Positions 1-5,090 of a stretch of DNA of 5,260 nt are shown one piece after another; position 1 is the first letter of the stretch, and every line of letters starts with the position of its first letter. Source of the DNA: Sedimentisphaerales bacterium (GTDB taxonomy: Bacteria; Planctomycetota; Phycisphaerae; Sedimentisphaerales; SM23-30); the NCBI GenBank assembly GCA_030634605.1, contig DAOWAK010000128.1:1-5260 (forward strand), written 5' to 3'. Both the position numbers and the translations under genes were made by a program. The notes beneath the pieces were generated by a model that was given only the letters and a program-made list of their open reading frames with translations, was not told the DNA's origin and ran no database searches.

Positions 1-61
1 AAAAATCAGCGACGACGAGCAGCCAAACAGCTAAAGAAAAATTGTGAAAGGGTATTATTTT
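1..61 (+). other. 3' end of an upstream gene, frame unresolved
   Basis: A rightward terminator at 62-103 implies that a plus-strand transcript ends here. All three plus frames are open from the left edge, with stops at 32-34, 45-47 and 61-63, so the true frame cannot be fixed from this window. The frame ending at 34 (tail KISDDEQPNS) has the G/C-ending codons typical of the better-expressed genes here and is my slight favourite. The frame ending at 63 would give a very basic tail, and its stop would lie inside the terminator stem. No product can be named. Confidence 0.3.
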
Positions 62-103
62 AACCCATCCAGCTGGATTTGATCCGGTTGGGTGGGTTTT
101 TTT
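62..103 (+). terminator. Rho-independent terminator of the upstream transcript
   Basis: The arms at 62-77 (AACCCATCCAGCTGGA) and 83-98 (TCCGGTTGGGTGGGTT) pair over 16 positions, three of them G-U wobbles. They enclose a five-base loop (TTTGA) and run into seven T residues at 97-103. Stem, short loop and T-tract are all present in the plus direction. It separates the unseen upstream gene from the TetR gene, which therefore needs its own promoter. Confidence 0.88.
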
Positions 104-106
104 ATT

Positions 107-163
107 AATGACTAATGACGAAGCCCGAATGACGATTTAATGACGAATGACGAATGACGAAAT
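107..163. repeat. AATGACGA-type degenerate tandem repeat, copy 1
   Basis: AATGAC(G/T)A units occur six to seven times, some head to tail (three successive AATGACGA units near 140-162) and some separated by short spacers such as AGCCCG and TTT. The same unit order recurs at 3380-3434, so this is a dispersed family rather than a local slippage product. It is non-coding and starts just after the T-tract of the terminator. Function unknown. Confidence 0.75.
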
Positions 164-185
164 GTATAGAAGCCCATCCTGCAAC

Positions 186-214
186 TTGACGATTAGGTCG
201 GCAGAGGTTATGGT
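186..214 (+). promoter_or_regulatory. Sigma-70-type promoter for the TetR gene
   Basis: TTGACG at 186-191 matches the -35 consensus in five of six positions. After a 17-base spacer, TATGGT at 209-214 matches the -10 in four of six, including the key first two bases and the last. This would place the transcript start near 221, giving a leader of about 47 bases before the start codon. A TAAAAT at 228-233 is an alternative -10 but has no good -35. No clear TetR palindrome overlaps it, so self-repression cannot be shown. Confidence 0.5.
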
Positions 215-267
215 GACCGAGCAGGTTTAAAATAAATTCATTTCACGGATGTCAGGACAAGGATGCG

Positions 268-852
268 ATGGGTAGCAAAGGTCAGAAAACTCGAAGTGAT
301 ATATTGGTGGCGGGAGCGAGGCTGTTTTCGCTGCATGGCTACTCGGAGACCGGCCTGAATGATATTCTGGAAAGCACATCGATAAGCAAGGGGGCGTTTT
401 ACTACCATTTCAAGAGCAAGCAGGACCTGGCGGTTGCGGTGCTGGAAAAACTGCGCAGCGATTATGAACGGGAGGTTTTTGAACCGGTTCGGGCGCGACC
501 GGATCCGGCGGAGCGGATGAAAACGTTGTTGGAGACGCTGGCGGAGTTGAGTGAATCGGGGCGGTGGGATAATTGCCGGCTGTTGGGGCGATTGACTCAG
601 GAATTTGCCCGGAGTGAGGATGAGCTGGGCGAGGAGGCTGCCGAGGCATTGAAATGGCTGATCGATTTCTGGGCGGAAATCATCGAAGACGCCCAGGGGG
701 CAGCGGTGTTGCGTGATGATATAGCAGCCAAACCTCTGGCGGAGTTGGGGGTGACTTTTTATCTGGGTGCGATCAGCCAACAAAAATCAACGGACGATGT
801 GACTGATTTGCGTGAGTTATTGCATGATTTCTATACACTGCTGATTCGGTGA
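268..852 (+). CDS. TetR/AcrR family transcriptional regulator
   Basis: This 194-residue protein has the usual TetR-family length. Residues about 8-55 form the N-terminal DNA-binding domain: KTRSDILVAGARLFSLHGY is the first helix and turn, and the helix-turn-helix runs through residues 27-48 with the family signature SKGAFYYHFKSKQDL. Residues from about 80 form a helical ligand-binding and dimerisation domain. The stretch NCRLLGRLTQEFA (102-114) resembles the conserved C-xxG-N-xxxE region of LmrA/YxaF/AcuR-like members, which often respond to drugs or small organic compounds. The start is ATG 268, preceded by AGGA and AAGGA. The gene is alone on its strand between a terminator and a convergent gene, so its target is not adjacent and its ligand is unknown. 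Family assignment is very secure; subfamily is inference. Confidence 0.93.
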   Translation: MGSKGQKTRSDILVAGARLFSLHGYSETGLNDILESTSISKGAFYYHFKSKQDLAVAVLEKLRSDYEREVFEPVRARPDPAERMKTLLETLAELSESGRWDNCRLLGRLTQEFARSEDELGEEAAEALKWLIDFWAEIIEDAQGAAVLRDDIAAKPLAELGVTFYLGAISQQKSTDDVTDLRELLHDFYTLLIR

Positions 853-888
853 ACATCGTGCAATCATTTCGTGGTTTTGGTTTGGAAA

Positions 889-1365
889 TTATTTGTTGCC
901 GGAAACGGTGTCGATAGCTTCCATTTTGCGAATTTCAACGAATTCGTAACGTTTGCAGATGTTGCGATAGTTGAATCCCAAAACAAAAGTGGTAATCCCT
1001 CCCAATAAGAGCAGAGGATAATAAACTCCATAAGGTTGAGACATATATAACGCAACCAATCCCATAATCAGGCAAACAATACCAGAGGTTATGATTATTT
1101 TCATCAATGTTTTAACTAAGCTAGGTGCTTTGGCCAAGCCTGCCAGCGTGCCAATAATCCCTCCCAAAATTCCGACAGTTGATCCAGCAATTCCTCCAAA
1201 TAACCCGGCCTGTCGATCAGTCCACCAGGCGTTATTGGCAGATGTTTCGGTATAATTGCTGTTGGCATTAATGCCGTCAGATTCATTGGCAGATTGAGTG
1301 TCTGCAAAAACCGTGGCAGTCAAAAAGATTACGCTAAAGATTACTATCAGATTGGTTATTTTCAT
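889..1365 (-). CDS. Small exported or membrane protein of unknown function
   Basis: I do not recognise a named family for this 158-residue protein. Residues 1-21 look like a cleavable signal peptide (lysine at position 2, a hydrophobic core, then VFA before DTQ). A polar Asn/Ser-rich stretch runs to about 45, followed by the motif WWTDRQAG. Three membrane segments then follow: 54-78 (rich in spaced glycines, like a glycine zipper), 86-107 and 114-132. The tail (133-158) is charged. The start ATG is preceded by AAAGGA eight bases upstream. The first 32 bases of the gene lie inside the end of the DUF2089-like gene, so translation is probably coupled. Codon use is more AT-rich than in the neighbouring efflux and TetR genes. 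A role as envelope partner or target of the upstream regulator is inferred from the arrangement only. Confidence 0.8.
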   Translation of the reverse strand: MKITNLIVIFSVIFLTATVFADTQSANESDGINANSNYTETSANNAWWTDRQAGLFGGIAGSTVGILGGIIGTLAGLAKAPSLVKTLMKIIITSGIVCLIMGLVALYMSQPYGVYYPLLLLGGITTFVLGFNYRNICKRYEFVEIRKMEAIDTVSGNK

Positions 1366-1648
1366 TTTCTAATTCCTTTCGGTGAGTCGCCAGCAAAGTT
1401 TTCATGGTAGCCAGGTCGATCCGCTGCTCGGTGTACATGCTTTGCAGCAGTAATTCAAATTCACTTGTGCTCTGATTGCTGTCGTGTATTTTAATTTTAT
1501 CGATCAGCCGATCCAGTCGCAGCCTTACGGTGGGGTAGCTGATTTCGTAATACTGGGCCATTTCCTTTAATGATCCTGAGGCCAGGATAAAGCGCTTAAT
1601 AAATCCCATATCCTCATCGCGGAGCCATTCTGTCCAGGTTTTTTTCAT
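1334..1648 (-). CDS. DUF2089-like small helix-turn-helix protein
   Basis: This 104-residue protein has the core FIKRFILASGSLKEMA-(x)-YPTVRLRLDRLIDKI, which I recognise as typical of DUF2089-family proteins. Residues 26-49 form a helix-turn-helix in which SYPTVRLRLDRLI is the likely recognition helix. The C-terminal part (64-104) is acidic and polar and probably helical. No zinc-ribbon cysteines are present, unlike some longer members. The start ATG at 1646-1648 has GAGAG about seven bases upstream. It is the first gene of a two-gene unit whose second frame starts 32 bases before this one stops, so the two products are made together. It probably regulates its own promoter and perhaps the membrane-protein gene. 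This is inferred from the domain and the layout; no target is known to me. Confidence 0.82.
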   Translation of the reverse strand: MKKTWTEWLRDEDMGFIKRFILASGSLKEMAQYYEISYPTVRLRLDRLIDKIKIHDSNQSTSEFELLLQSMYTEQRIDLATMKTLLATHRKELENENNQSDSNL

Positions 1649-1679
1649 TTGTGCACTCTCTATTTACTGAAGGAAATAA

Positions 1680-1721
1680 TTAATATATGTAAACTGTAAT
1701 TGAATTATAATGTTAATATAT
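1680..1721 (-). repeat. Two direct copies of TTAATATAT flanking the -10 box
   Basis: TTAATATAT occurs at 1680-1688 and again at 1713-1721, 33 bases apart and therefore on roughly the same helix face. One copy lies downstream of the -10 and the other in the -35/-10 spacer of the promoter at 1704-1731. The position suits an operator for the DUF2089-like protein. The region is very AT-rich, so chance is a real alternative. Confidence 0.35.
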
Positions 1722-1731
1722 TTAAAGTCTA
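1704..1731 (-). promoter_or_regulatory. Promoter of the DUF2089/membrane-protein pair
   Basis: Read on the minus strand, TAGACT (1731-1726; four of six matches to the -35) is followed after 16 bases by a perfect TATAAT (1709-1704). The transcript would start near 1697, about 50 bases before the ATG at 1648. The wider spacer 1649-1921 is strongly AT-rich and shows no open reading frame worth calling. It also holds a small inverted repeat, GTAAA-6-TTTAC, near 1801-1816. Confidence 0.5.
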
Positions 1732-1894
1732 AATAAATATTATTAAGGTTTTCGGGTGTAGTTAGCAGGCTATATCTCTGGAAACTTGTATAAATGCAGT
1801 GTAAACAATGCTTTACGATGAGAATGTGCTAAAAGGCGAATGCAGAGAGGATTATGATATTCGTGTTATAAAAATTTGCTAAACAAGGACTTAT

Positions 1895-1931
1895 GAAAAA
1901 ACTATTATTTTTTGGGAAAAATTAGTTTTTC
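1895..1931 (-). terminator. AT-rich inverted repeat, probable terminator of the efflux operon
   Basis: On the minus strand the arm GAAAAACTAATTTTT is followed by the loop CCC and a near-complementary arm ending in TAGTTTTTTC. About 15 pairs form, with small bulges, and the 3' side is a T-tract. The permease stop codon lies inside the 5' arm. The stem is almost all A-T, so termination strength is uncertain. The repeat is nearly symmetric and could act in either direction. Confidence 0.5.
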
Positions 1932-2971
1932 ATTCGTGTCAGAGTTTTGATGATGTCTTTTAAGGAGAAATATGCCAGGAATCCTATTAAAACAAGCGCT
2001 GAGCCAGTTTCCAGCCAGTTGGGCAGGGGATGGACGTGGCCTAGTTCGGTGGGGATGTCCAGCAGCAGCCAATCGAACAGTAATCCCATGGTGATGCTCA
2101 TCAGGGCAACGGTGGCGAGGTAGATTATCAGCACTTTTTTGCCGAAGCTGCGCAGAACGGTTCCCATGGTAGCTGCGTTGGTTGTCGGTCCGGCCATGAG
2201 CAGCACCAGGGCCGCCCCCGGGGACATGCCGGCAATTACCAGCGATGCCGCCAGCGGTACCGAGGCTGTGGCGCAAATATACATGGGCAGCGAAATCAGC
2301 AGCATTAGCATCATTCCCGCCAATCCCTGGGTCCAGGAAATTTCCTGGAGTCTGCCGGCGGGGATCAGGGTGCTGACCAGGGCCGCTATCAGTACCCCCA
2401 CGATCAGCCAGCGGTAAATGTCCCGCAATAACTGAATCAGTCCGAACGAAAAAATCTCACGCCAATATCGTTTGTTAGTTTTTTCCGATGTAGCAGGTTT
2501 ATCCTTGGAGCAGCAGCAGGATGGGGTGGTTTTGTTTTCAGTTTGCGTTTTATTTTTGGAACCTTCGGCTGCGTTTACGAGCAGGCCGCCGATTAATCCG
2601 CTGATAAAGGCGCTGAGCACTTTGAAAATCGCGAAGGGCCAGCCCAGGAAGCTGGCGCTGACCAGGATTGAATCGATGCCGGTTTGCGGCGTGCTGATCA
2701 GGAATCCGGTGGCGGCACCGTCTGAAGCTCCGTCTTTTTTAAGTCCGATGGCGGTGGGGATTACGCCGCAGGAGCACAGGGGCATGGGTACGCCGACCAG
2801 CACGGCTTTTAGGACATTGACGAAACGGCGGCCGCCCAGGTGTCGGCGGATGAATCCGGCGGGTAGCAGCACATGCAGGATCCCGGCCAGCAGCAGTCCG
2901 AACAGCAGCCAGGGCGACAGTTCTTTCATGAGGTGCCAAAGTTGATTTAGATATGTGATAAAGGTTTCCAC
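1922..2971 (-). CDS. SO_0444-type metal efflux permease (DUF318/ArsP-like)
   Basis: This 349-residue inner-membrane permease belongs to the DUF318 superfamily, and its sequence matches the SO_0444 group associated with copper/zinc efflux. Diagnostic motifs are VPMPLCSCGVIPTA (residues 61-74, with C66 and C68), STPQTG (93-98), an MYIC motif (230-233) and AGPTTNAAT (260-268). Hydrophobic segments lie near 19-39, 112-133, 187-205, 216-234, 236-262, 279-302 and 322-338. They form two halves separated by a hydrophilic loop (134-168) carrying a CCC cluster at 152-154. A short HVH (312-314) lies between the last two segments. These Cys and His residues are plausible metal ligands. The start is GTG 2971, with AGGA seven bases upstream overlapping the csoR stop. 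It is co-transcribed with the CsoR-type sensor, which supports Cu(I) as substrate; zinc or arsenic compounds are alternatives. Confidence 0.9.
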   Translation of the reverse strand: METFITYLNQLWHLMKELSPWLLFGLLLAGILHVLLPAGFIRRHLGGRRFVNVLKAVLVGVPMPLCSCGVIPTAIGLKKDGASDGAATGFLISTPQTGIDSILVSASFLGWPFAIFKVLSAFISGLIGGLLVNAAEGSKNKTQTENKTTPSCCCSKDKPATSEKTNKRYWREIFSFGLIQLLRDIYRWLIVGVLIAALVSTLIPAGRLQEISWTQGLAGMMLMLLISLPMYICATASVPLAASLVIAGMSPGAALVLLMAGPTTNAATMGTVLRSFGKKVLIIYLATVALMSITMGLLFDWLLLDIPTELGHVHPLPNWLETGSALVLIGFLAYFSLKDIIKTLTRMKN

Positions 2972-2980
2972 GGTAAAATC

Positions 2981-3259
2981 CTACTTTACAAATTGAGAGA
3001 GTACTTTTTCCAGTTCGGCGATAGCTGATTTTGACTTGCCGGTTTTGAAGCTTTTGACGACGCAGGAATTCATGTGTTCGGTCAGGATGACGCGAGTTGC
3101 GGCTAGCAGGGCTGCGCGGGCGGCGGCGATTTGAGTCAGCATATCAACGCAATAGGCATCCTGCTCGGCCATTCGCACTACGGCGGAGACCTGCCCTTCT
3201 ATCCTTCGCAGCCGGGACAGGAGTTTGGTTTTTTCCGAGCGTATTTTTTTCTTTGCCAT
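2981..3259 (-). CDS. csoR: CsoR-family copper-sensing repressor
   Basis: This 92-residue all-helical repressor has the family core LLSRLRRIEGQVSAVVRM and lies first in the efflux operon. Numbered from the chosen ATG, it has Cys37, His62 and Cys66, the Cu(I)-binding triad with the spacing of Mycobacterium tuberculosis CsoR (Cys36/His61/Cys65). The second-shell Tyr36 and Glu82 are also in register. RcnR-type nickel/cobalt sensors need extra His ligands not seen here, and the persulfide sensor CstR lacks the His. The frame is open to a GTG five codons further upstream, but GGAGG lies five bases before the ATG at 3259, so that start is preferred. The stop codon overlaps the permease ribosome binding site (TAGGA), nine bases before its start. 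It should repress from the palindrome at 3284-3308 and release on Cu(I) binding. Confidence 0.93.
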   Translation of the reverse strand: MAKKKIRSEKTKLLSRLRRIEGQVSAVVRMAEQDAYCVDMLTQIAAARAALLAATRVILTEHMNSCVVKSFKTGKSKSAIAELEKVLSQFVK

Positions 3260-3264
3260 GACAG

Positions 3265-3269
3265 CCTCC
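3265..3269 (-). promoter_or_regulatory. Shine-Dalgarno GGAGG that fixes the csoR start
   Basis: GGAGG on the minus strand ends five bases before ATG 3259-3257. It would lie inside the coding sequence if the upstream GTG (3274) were used, so the shorter protein is the better call. Confidence 0.75.
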
Positions 3270-3283
3270 AGCACGGTTAAATC

Positions 3284-3308
3284 ACATATACCCCCACTGG
3301 GTATATGT
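3284..3308. promoter_or_regulatory. CsoR operator palindrome
   Basis: A perfect inverted repeat, ACATATACCC (3284-3293) and GGGTATATGT (3299-3308), encloses CCACT. The TATACCC...GGGTATA arrangement resembles known CsoR operators, which have C/G tracts flanked by A/T. It lies four bases downstream of the -10 box and covers the expected transcript start, an ideal place to block initiation. The csoR start codon follows 25 bases later, so the operon should be autoregulated. Confidence 0.85.
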
Positions 3309-3311
3309 AAA

Positions 3312-3341
3312 AGTATAGTGGTGGTCGGTTGGGCAAGTCAA
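3312..3341 (-). promoter_or_regulatory. Sigma-70-type promoter of the csoR-permease operon
   Basis: On the minus strand, TTGACT (3341-3336; five of six) and TATACT (3317-3312; five of six) are separated by 18 bases. The start point falls near 3305, inside the CsoR palindrome. The promoter is strong on paper and fits a repressor-controlled gene. Confidence 0.75.
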
Positions 3342-3379
3342 ATACGAAAGAGTCGGGGATTCAGATTGGATATTAAGAT

Positions 3380-3434
3380 AATGACGAATTAAGAAGCTAG
3401 AATGACGAAACAATGACGAATAACGAATGATGAA
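3380..3434. repeat. AATGACGA-type degenerate tandem repeat, copy 2
   Basis: The series is AATGACGAA, a spacer containing GAAGCTA, GAATGACGAA, a short spacer, then AATGACGAA, TAACGAA and TGATGAA. The order parallels that at 107-163, including a GAAGC element after the first unit and a three-copy run at the end. It lies in the spacer between the chemotaxis operon's 3' end and the csoR promoter. No open reading frame or clear hairpin explains it. Confidence 0.75.
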
Positions 3435-3493
3435 TTATACAAAAATCCTGTGGTCAGGCAGATTGACAGAGTTTTTTCCCCTCCTGGGAGCTA

Positions 3494-3955
3494 TTATTCT
3501 GTTGTTGATAGTCGAACGGCTACGGGATAATCGTCAACGTCCAGAATGGTGACGTTTTCCTGGGCTACGAAGTTGTCCCAGCCTTGGGTGTTGTCAAACT
3601 CATGGGCCTGGGGTACGGTAACGTCGAACATATCGGCTGGCGAGCTAGCCAGGCGGGGCAGCAAGACTCCGCAGGTGGTGTTGACCAGTTCCTTAAACGC
3701 GTCGATGCTTTTGCTTTGGGCCTCTTCGTCGTCCTCATCGATACCCATGACGTTAGCGGTCAGAGTCTTGAGGAAGTCTGTACCGCCGAGCAGTTCGACT
3801 TTTCCGCTGGTTGGGCCGTTGAATTCGATATCCACCAATACGCTTTGTGTTGGTTTGGGAGCTTCCTCTTCCGGAGGCATGGCGGTCATGAAAGCCATGG
3901 TTTCCAAAGTCTCGGATAACGATTCCACTATCAGATTTTCAGTCGTTTCCAGCAT
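3494..3955 (-). CDS. cheX: CheX-type CheY-P phosphatase
   Basis: This 153-residue protein matches the CheX/CheC/FliY phosphatase fold in length and motif. The active-site signature is present once: D85-x3-E89-x2-N92, then Pro115 after 22 further residues. E89 and N92 are the expected catalytic pair that positions water to remove phosphate from CheY-P. CheX proteins carry one such motif and CheC two. The N-terminal part (1-25) looks like the first helix; a short acidic, proline-containing linker follows, then the beta-strand VLVDIEFNG. A frame extension to TTG 3967 is possible, but GGAG sits six bases before ATG 3955. It begins inside the 3' end of cheY (17-base overlap), so enzyme and substrate are translated together. 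It is the last gene of the operon. CheC-like is the alternative name. Confidence 0.85.
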   Translation of the reverse strand: MLETTENLIVESLSETLETMAFMTAMPPEEEAPKPTQSVLVDIEFNGPTSGKVELLGGTDFLKTLTANVMGIDEDDEEAQSKSIDAFKELVNTTCGVLLPRLASSPADMFDVTVPQAHEFDNTQGWDNFVAQENVTILDVDDYPVAVRLSTTE

Positions 3956-4334
3956 GGCAAACTCCAATCACTTTAGTTATTTCATTACGGATTTGTTCTG
4001 GGGTGAAGGGTTTATGAACGTAACCCTTGATGCCTTTTTCTTTCAGTTGCTTAATACGTGTTTCACTGGCTTCGGTGGAAACTATGATAACCGGAATCGA
4101 ATTGAGTGAGTCGCTTTCGGCCATGCGTTCGGTCATTTCTATTCCGTTCATTACCGGCATGTTGATGTCGGCCAGGACCAGGTCGATCCATTCCTTTTCC
4201 AGCACTTCCAGGGCGGTCTTGCCGCTGTCGGATTCGTAATATTGGCCCACTTCAACGCCGGACATTTCCACGGTGCGTTTTATTACCGACCGCATAGCAG
4301 CTGAATCGTCAACAATTAAAATATTGTACGCCAT
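3939..4334 (-). CDS. cheY: CheY-type single-domain response regulator
   Basis: This 131-residue receiver domain has no output domain. The acidic pocket is D9 and D10 (LIVDD), the phosphoacceptor is D56 (LVLADINMP), the switch residue is T87 (VST), Y105 takes the aromatic switch position and K108 (KPF) the invariant lysine. All are intact, so it should be phosphorylated by CheA and bind the flagellar switch or another target. The start ATG 4334 has GGAG seven bases upstream. It lies 39 bases after cheD and overlaps cheX by 17 bases. No cheA, cheW or receptor gene is in the window, so the kinase is encoded elsewhere. Many single-domain regulators serve non-motility pathways, but the flanking cheD and cheX argue for chemotaxis. 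Confidence 0.93.
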   Translation of the reverse strand: MAYNILIVDDSAAMRSVIKRTVEMSGVEVGQYYESDSGKTALEVLEKEWIDLVLADINMPVMNGIEMTERMAESDSLNSIPVIIVSTEASETRIKQLKEKGIKGYVHKPFTPEQIRNEITKVIGVCHAGND

Positions 4335-4373
4335 TTCGTCGCTCCAGCAGGTTTTGAAATTTTCTCCGTTTTT

Positions 4374-4850
4374 TTACAGTTCCTTGATTTCACCCTGGCT
4401 TTTAATTGTTACCCGTCCGGTGTCGACTTCCAGGCTGAGATTTCGGGCGTTTTTTCCACCAATATCTTCGGAGTCAATTAACATGCCGTTTTTCCATAAA
4501 ATTTTGCGTAGCTCGGTGTAATTTCTTTTACCGATTTTGAAGGTGCTTGCATCATTCATCATCTGAGCGCCCCCGGCTATTTTGATCTGCAGGCGTTTTT
4601 TGGCGGCACCTAAGCCACCCATTTTGTTGACCAGGTACTCCATGCCGGTGTCGGCGTACATAAGTGGATTTCGGAGCTTTTCGGAAACTTCCTGTTTGGA
4701 ACTGGGCAATTGATAATGCAGCATTCCGCCCACTTTGGAAACGGGATCATACAGGGCCACTCCGATGCAGGATCCCAGCGAATAAGTTGTGATTAAGTCG
4801 TCAAGATTATTGGACACCTGGGCGTCGGAGATATCTACGATTATTTTCAC
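4374..4850 (-). CDS. cheD: Chemoreceptor glutamine deamidase CheD
   Basis: CheD converts specific glutamines of methyl-accepting chemotaxis proteins to glutamates, tuning receptor adaptation. This 158-residue protein has the expected length. The catalytic triad is in place: Cys28 in TYSLGSCIGVALYDP, His45 in GGMLHYQLP and Thr22, one residue off the Thermotoga maritima numbering (Thr21/Cys27/His44). Further family marks are KIAGGAQM (90-97), the IGKRN stretch (106-110), DIGG (129-132) and a C-terminal GRVTIKS. The start is GTG 4850; the next in-frame ATG is at codon 43, after the catalytic Cys, so it is excluded. The ribosome site is weak (GAGAAAG). It is first in the cheD-cheY-cheX unit and follows the sigma-28-like promoter. 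In Bacillus and Thermotoga CheD pairs with CheC; here the nearby phosphatase is CheX. Confidence 0.94.
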   Translation of the reverse strand: MKIIVDISDAQVSNNLDDLITTYSLGSCIGVALYDPVSKVGGMLHYQLPSSKQEVSEKLRNPLMYADTGMEYLVNKMGGLGAAKKRLQIKIAGGAQMMNDASTFKIGKRNYTELRKILWKNGMLIDSEDIGGKNARNLSLEVDTGRVTIKSQGEIKEL

Positions 4851-4924
4851 GGCTTTCTCGCTTTCGCCACTTGGTTGGATCGCTAGCTGGCGGATAAAAT
4901 CTAGCTAAATGTCCTTTGCAGGCA

Positions 4925-4937
4925 ATTCATTATGAAT
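4925..4937. repeat. ATTCAT-T-ATGAAT palindrome in the cheD leader
   Basis: Six-base arms flank a single T. It lies 16-28 bases downstream of the sigma-28-like -10 box, so it would fall just inside the transcribed leader of cheD. It has the form of a repressor or activator site, but no cognate regulator is encoded in the window. Confidence 0.35.
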
Positions 4938-4952
4938 ACCACAGTATATTAC

Positions 4953-4980
4953 CTATCGAAACTCCTTTCCATGAACTTTA
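4953..4980 (-). promoter_or_regulatory. Sigma-28 (FliA/SigD)-like promoter of cheD-cheY-cheX
   Basis: On the minus strand, TAAAGTTC (4980-4973) matches seven of eight bases of the sigma-28 -35 consensus. TTCGATAG (4960-4953) contains the central CGATA of GCCGATAA. The distance from TAAA to the -10 element is 16 bases, within the range reported for SigD-type promoters and one more than the enterobacterial optimum. An overlapping sigma-70 reading exists (TGGAAA 4971-4966, TATACT 4948-4943, spacer 17). Either gives a leader of about 90-95 bases. Confidence 0.5.
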
Positions 4981-5090
4981 GCTGCACGGTGTCAGGCTTT
5001 TTTCCTATATTCACAAAATGATCGTTATTTGATTTGCCAGCCTTGGAATTAAACTGATAAGCCCAGAATTATTCATCACCGCTGTGGAGA

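Noticed and set aside
238..783. Long minus-strand open frame across the TetR gene
   Set aside because: The Pro/Gln/Arg-rich product has no recognisable domain and lies antisense to a clear TetR protein with its own promoter and ribosome site.
1893..1925. Ten-codon plus-strand frame MKKLLFFGKN with AAGGA upstream
   Set aside because: It lies wholly inside the AT-rich inverted repeat that ends the permease transcript; the A and T runs of the stem create the codons by chance.
2139..2945. Plus-strand open frames across the permease gene
   Set aside because: They are antisense shadows of a GC-rich gene, with no family resemblance, while the minus frame carries clear permease motifs.
3260..3274. 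Longer CsoR starting at GTG 3274
   Set aside because: GGAGG lies inside this extension, ideally placed for ATG 3259, and the shorter form matches the usual family start.
3441..3458. Possible terminator after cheX (CCTG-4-CAGG followed by ATTTTT on the minus strand)
   Set aside because: Only four base pairs with nothing extending the stem; too weak to call, although no better terminator is visible for this operon.
3956..3967. Longer CheX starting at TTG 3967
   Set aside because: ATG 3955 has GGAG six bases upstream, and the extra four residues add nothing conserved.
3546..4109. Plus-strand open frame antisense to cheX and cheY
   Set aside because: Serine/leucine-rich low-information translation; the opposite strand has intact catalytic motifs in both genes.
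4981..5004. Plus-strand hairpin plus T-tract near CACGGTGTCAGGC
   Set aside because: The complementary bases leave a loop of only one or two bases, so no stable stem forms; the resemblance to ends of REP-type elements is too partial to support.
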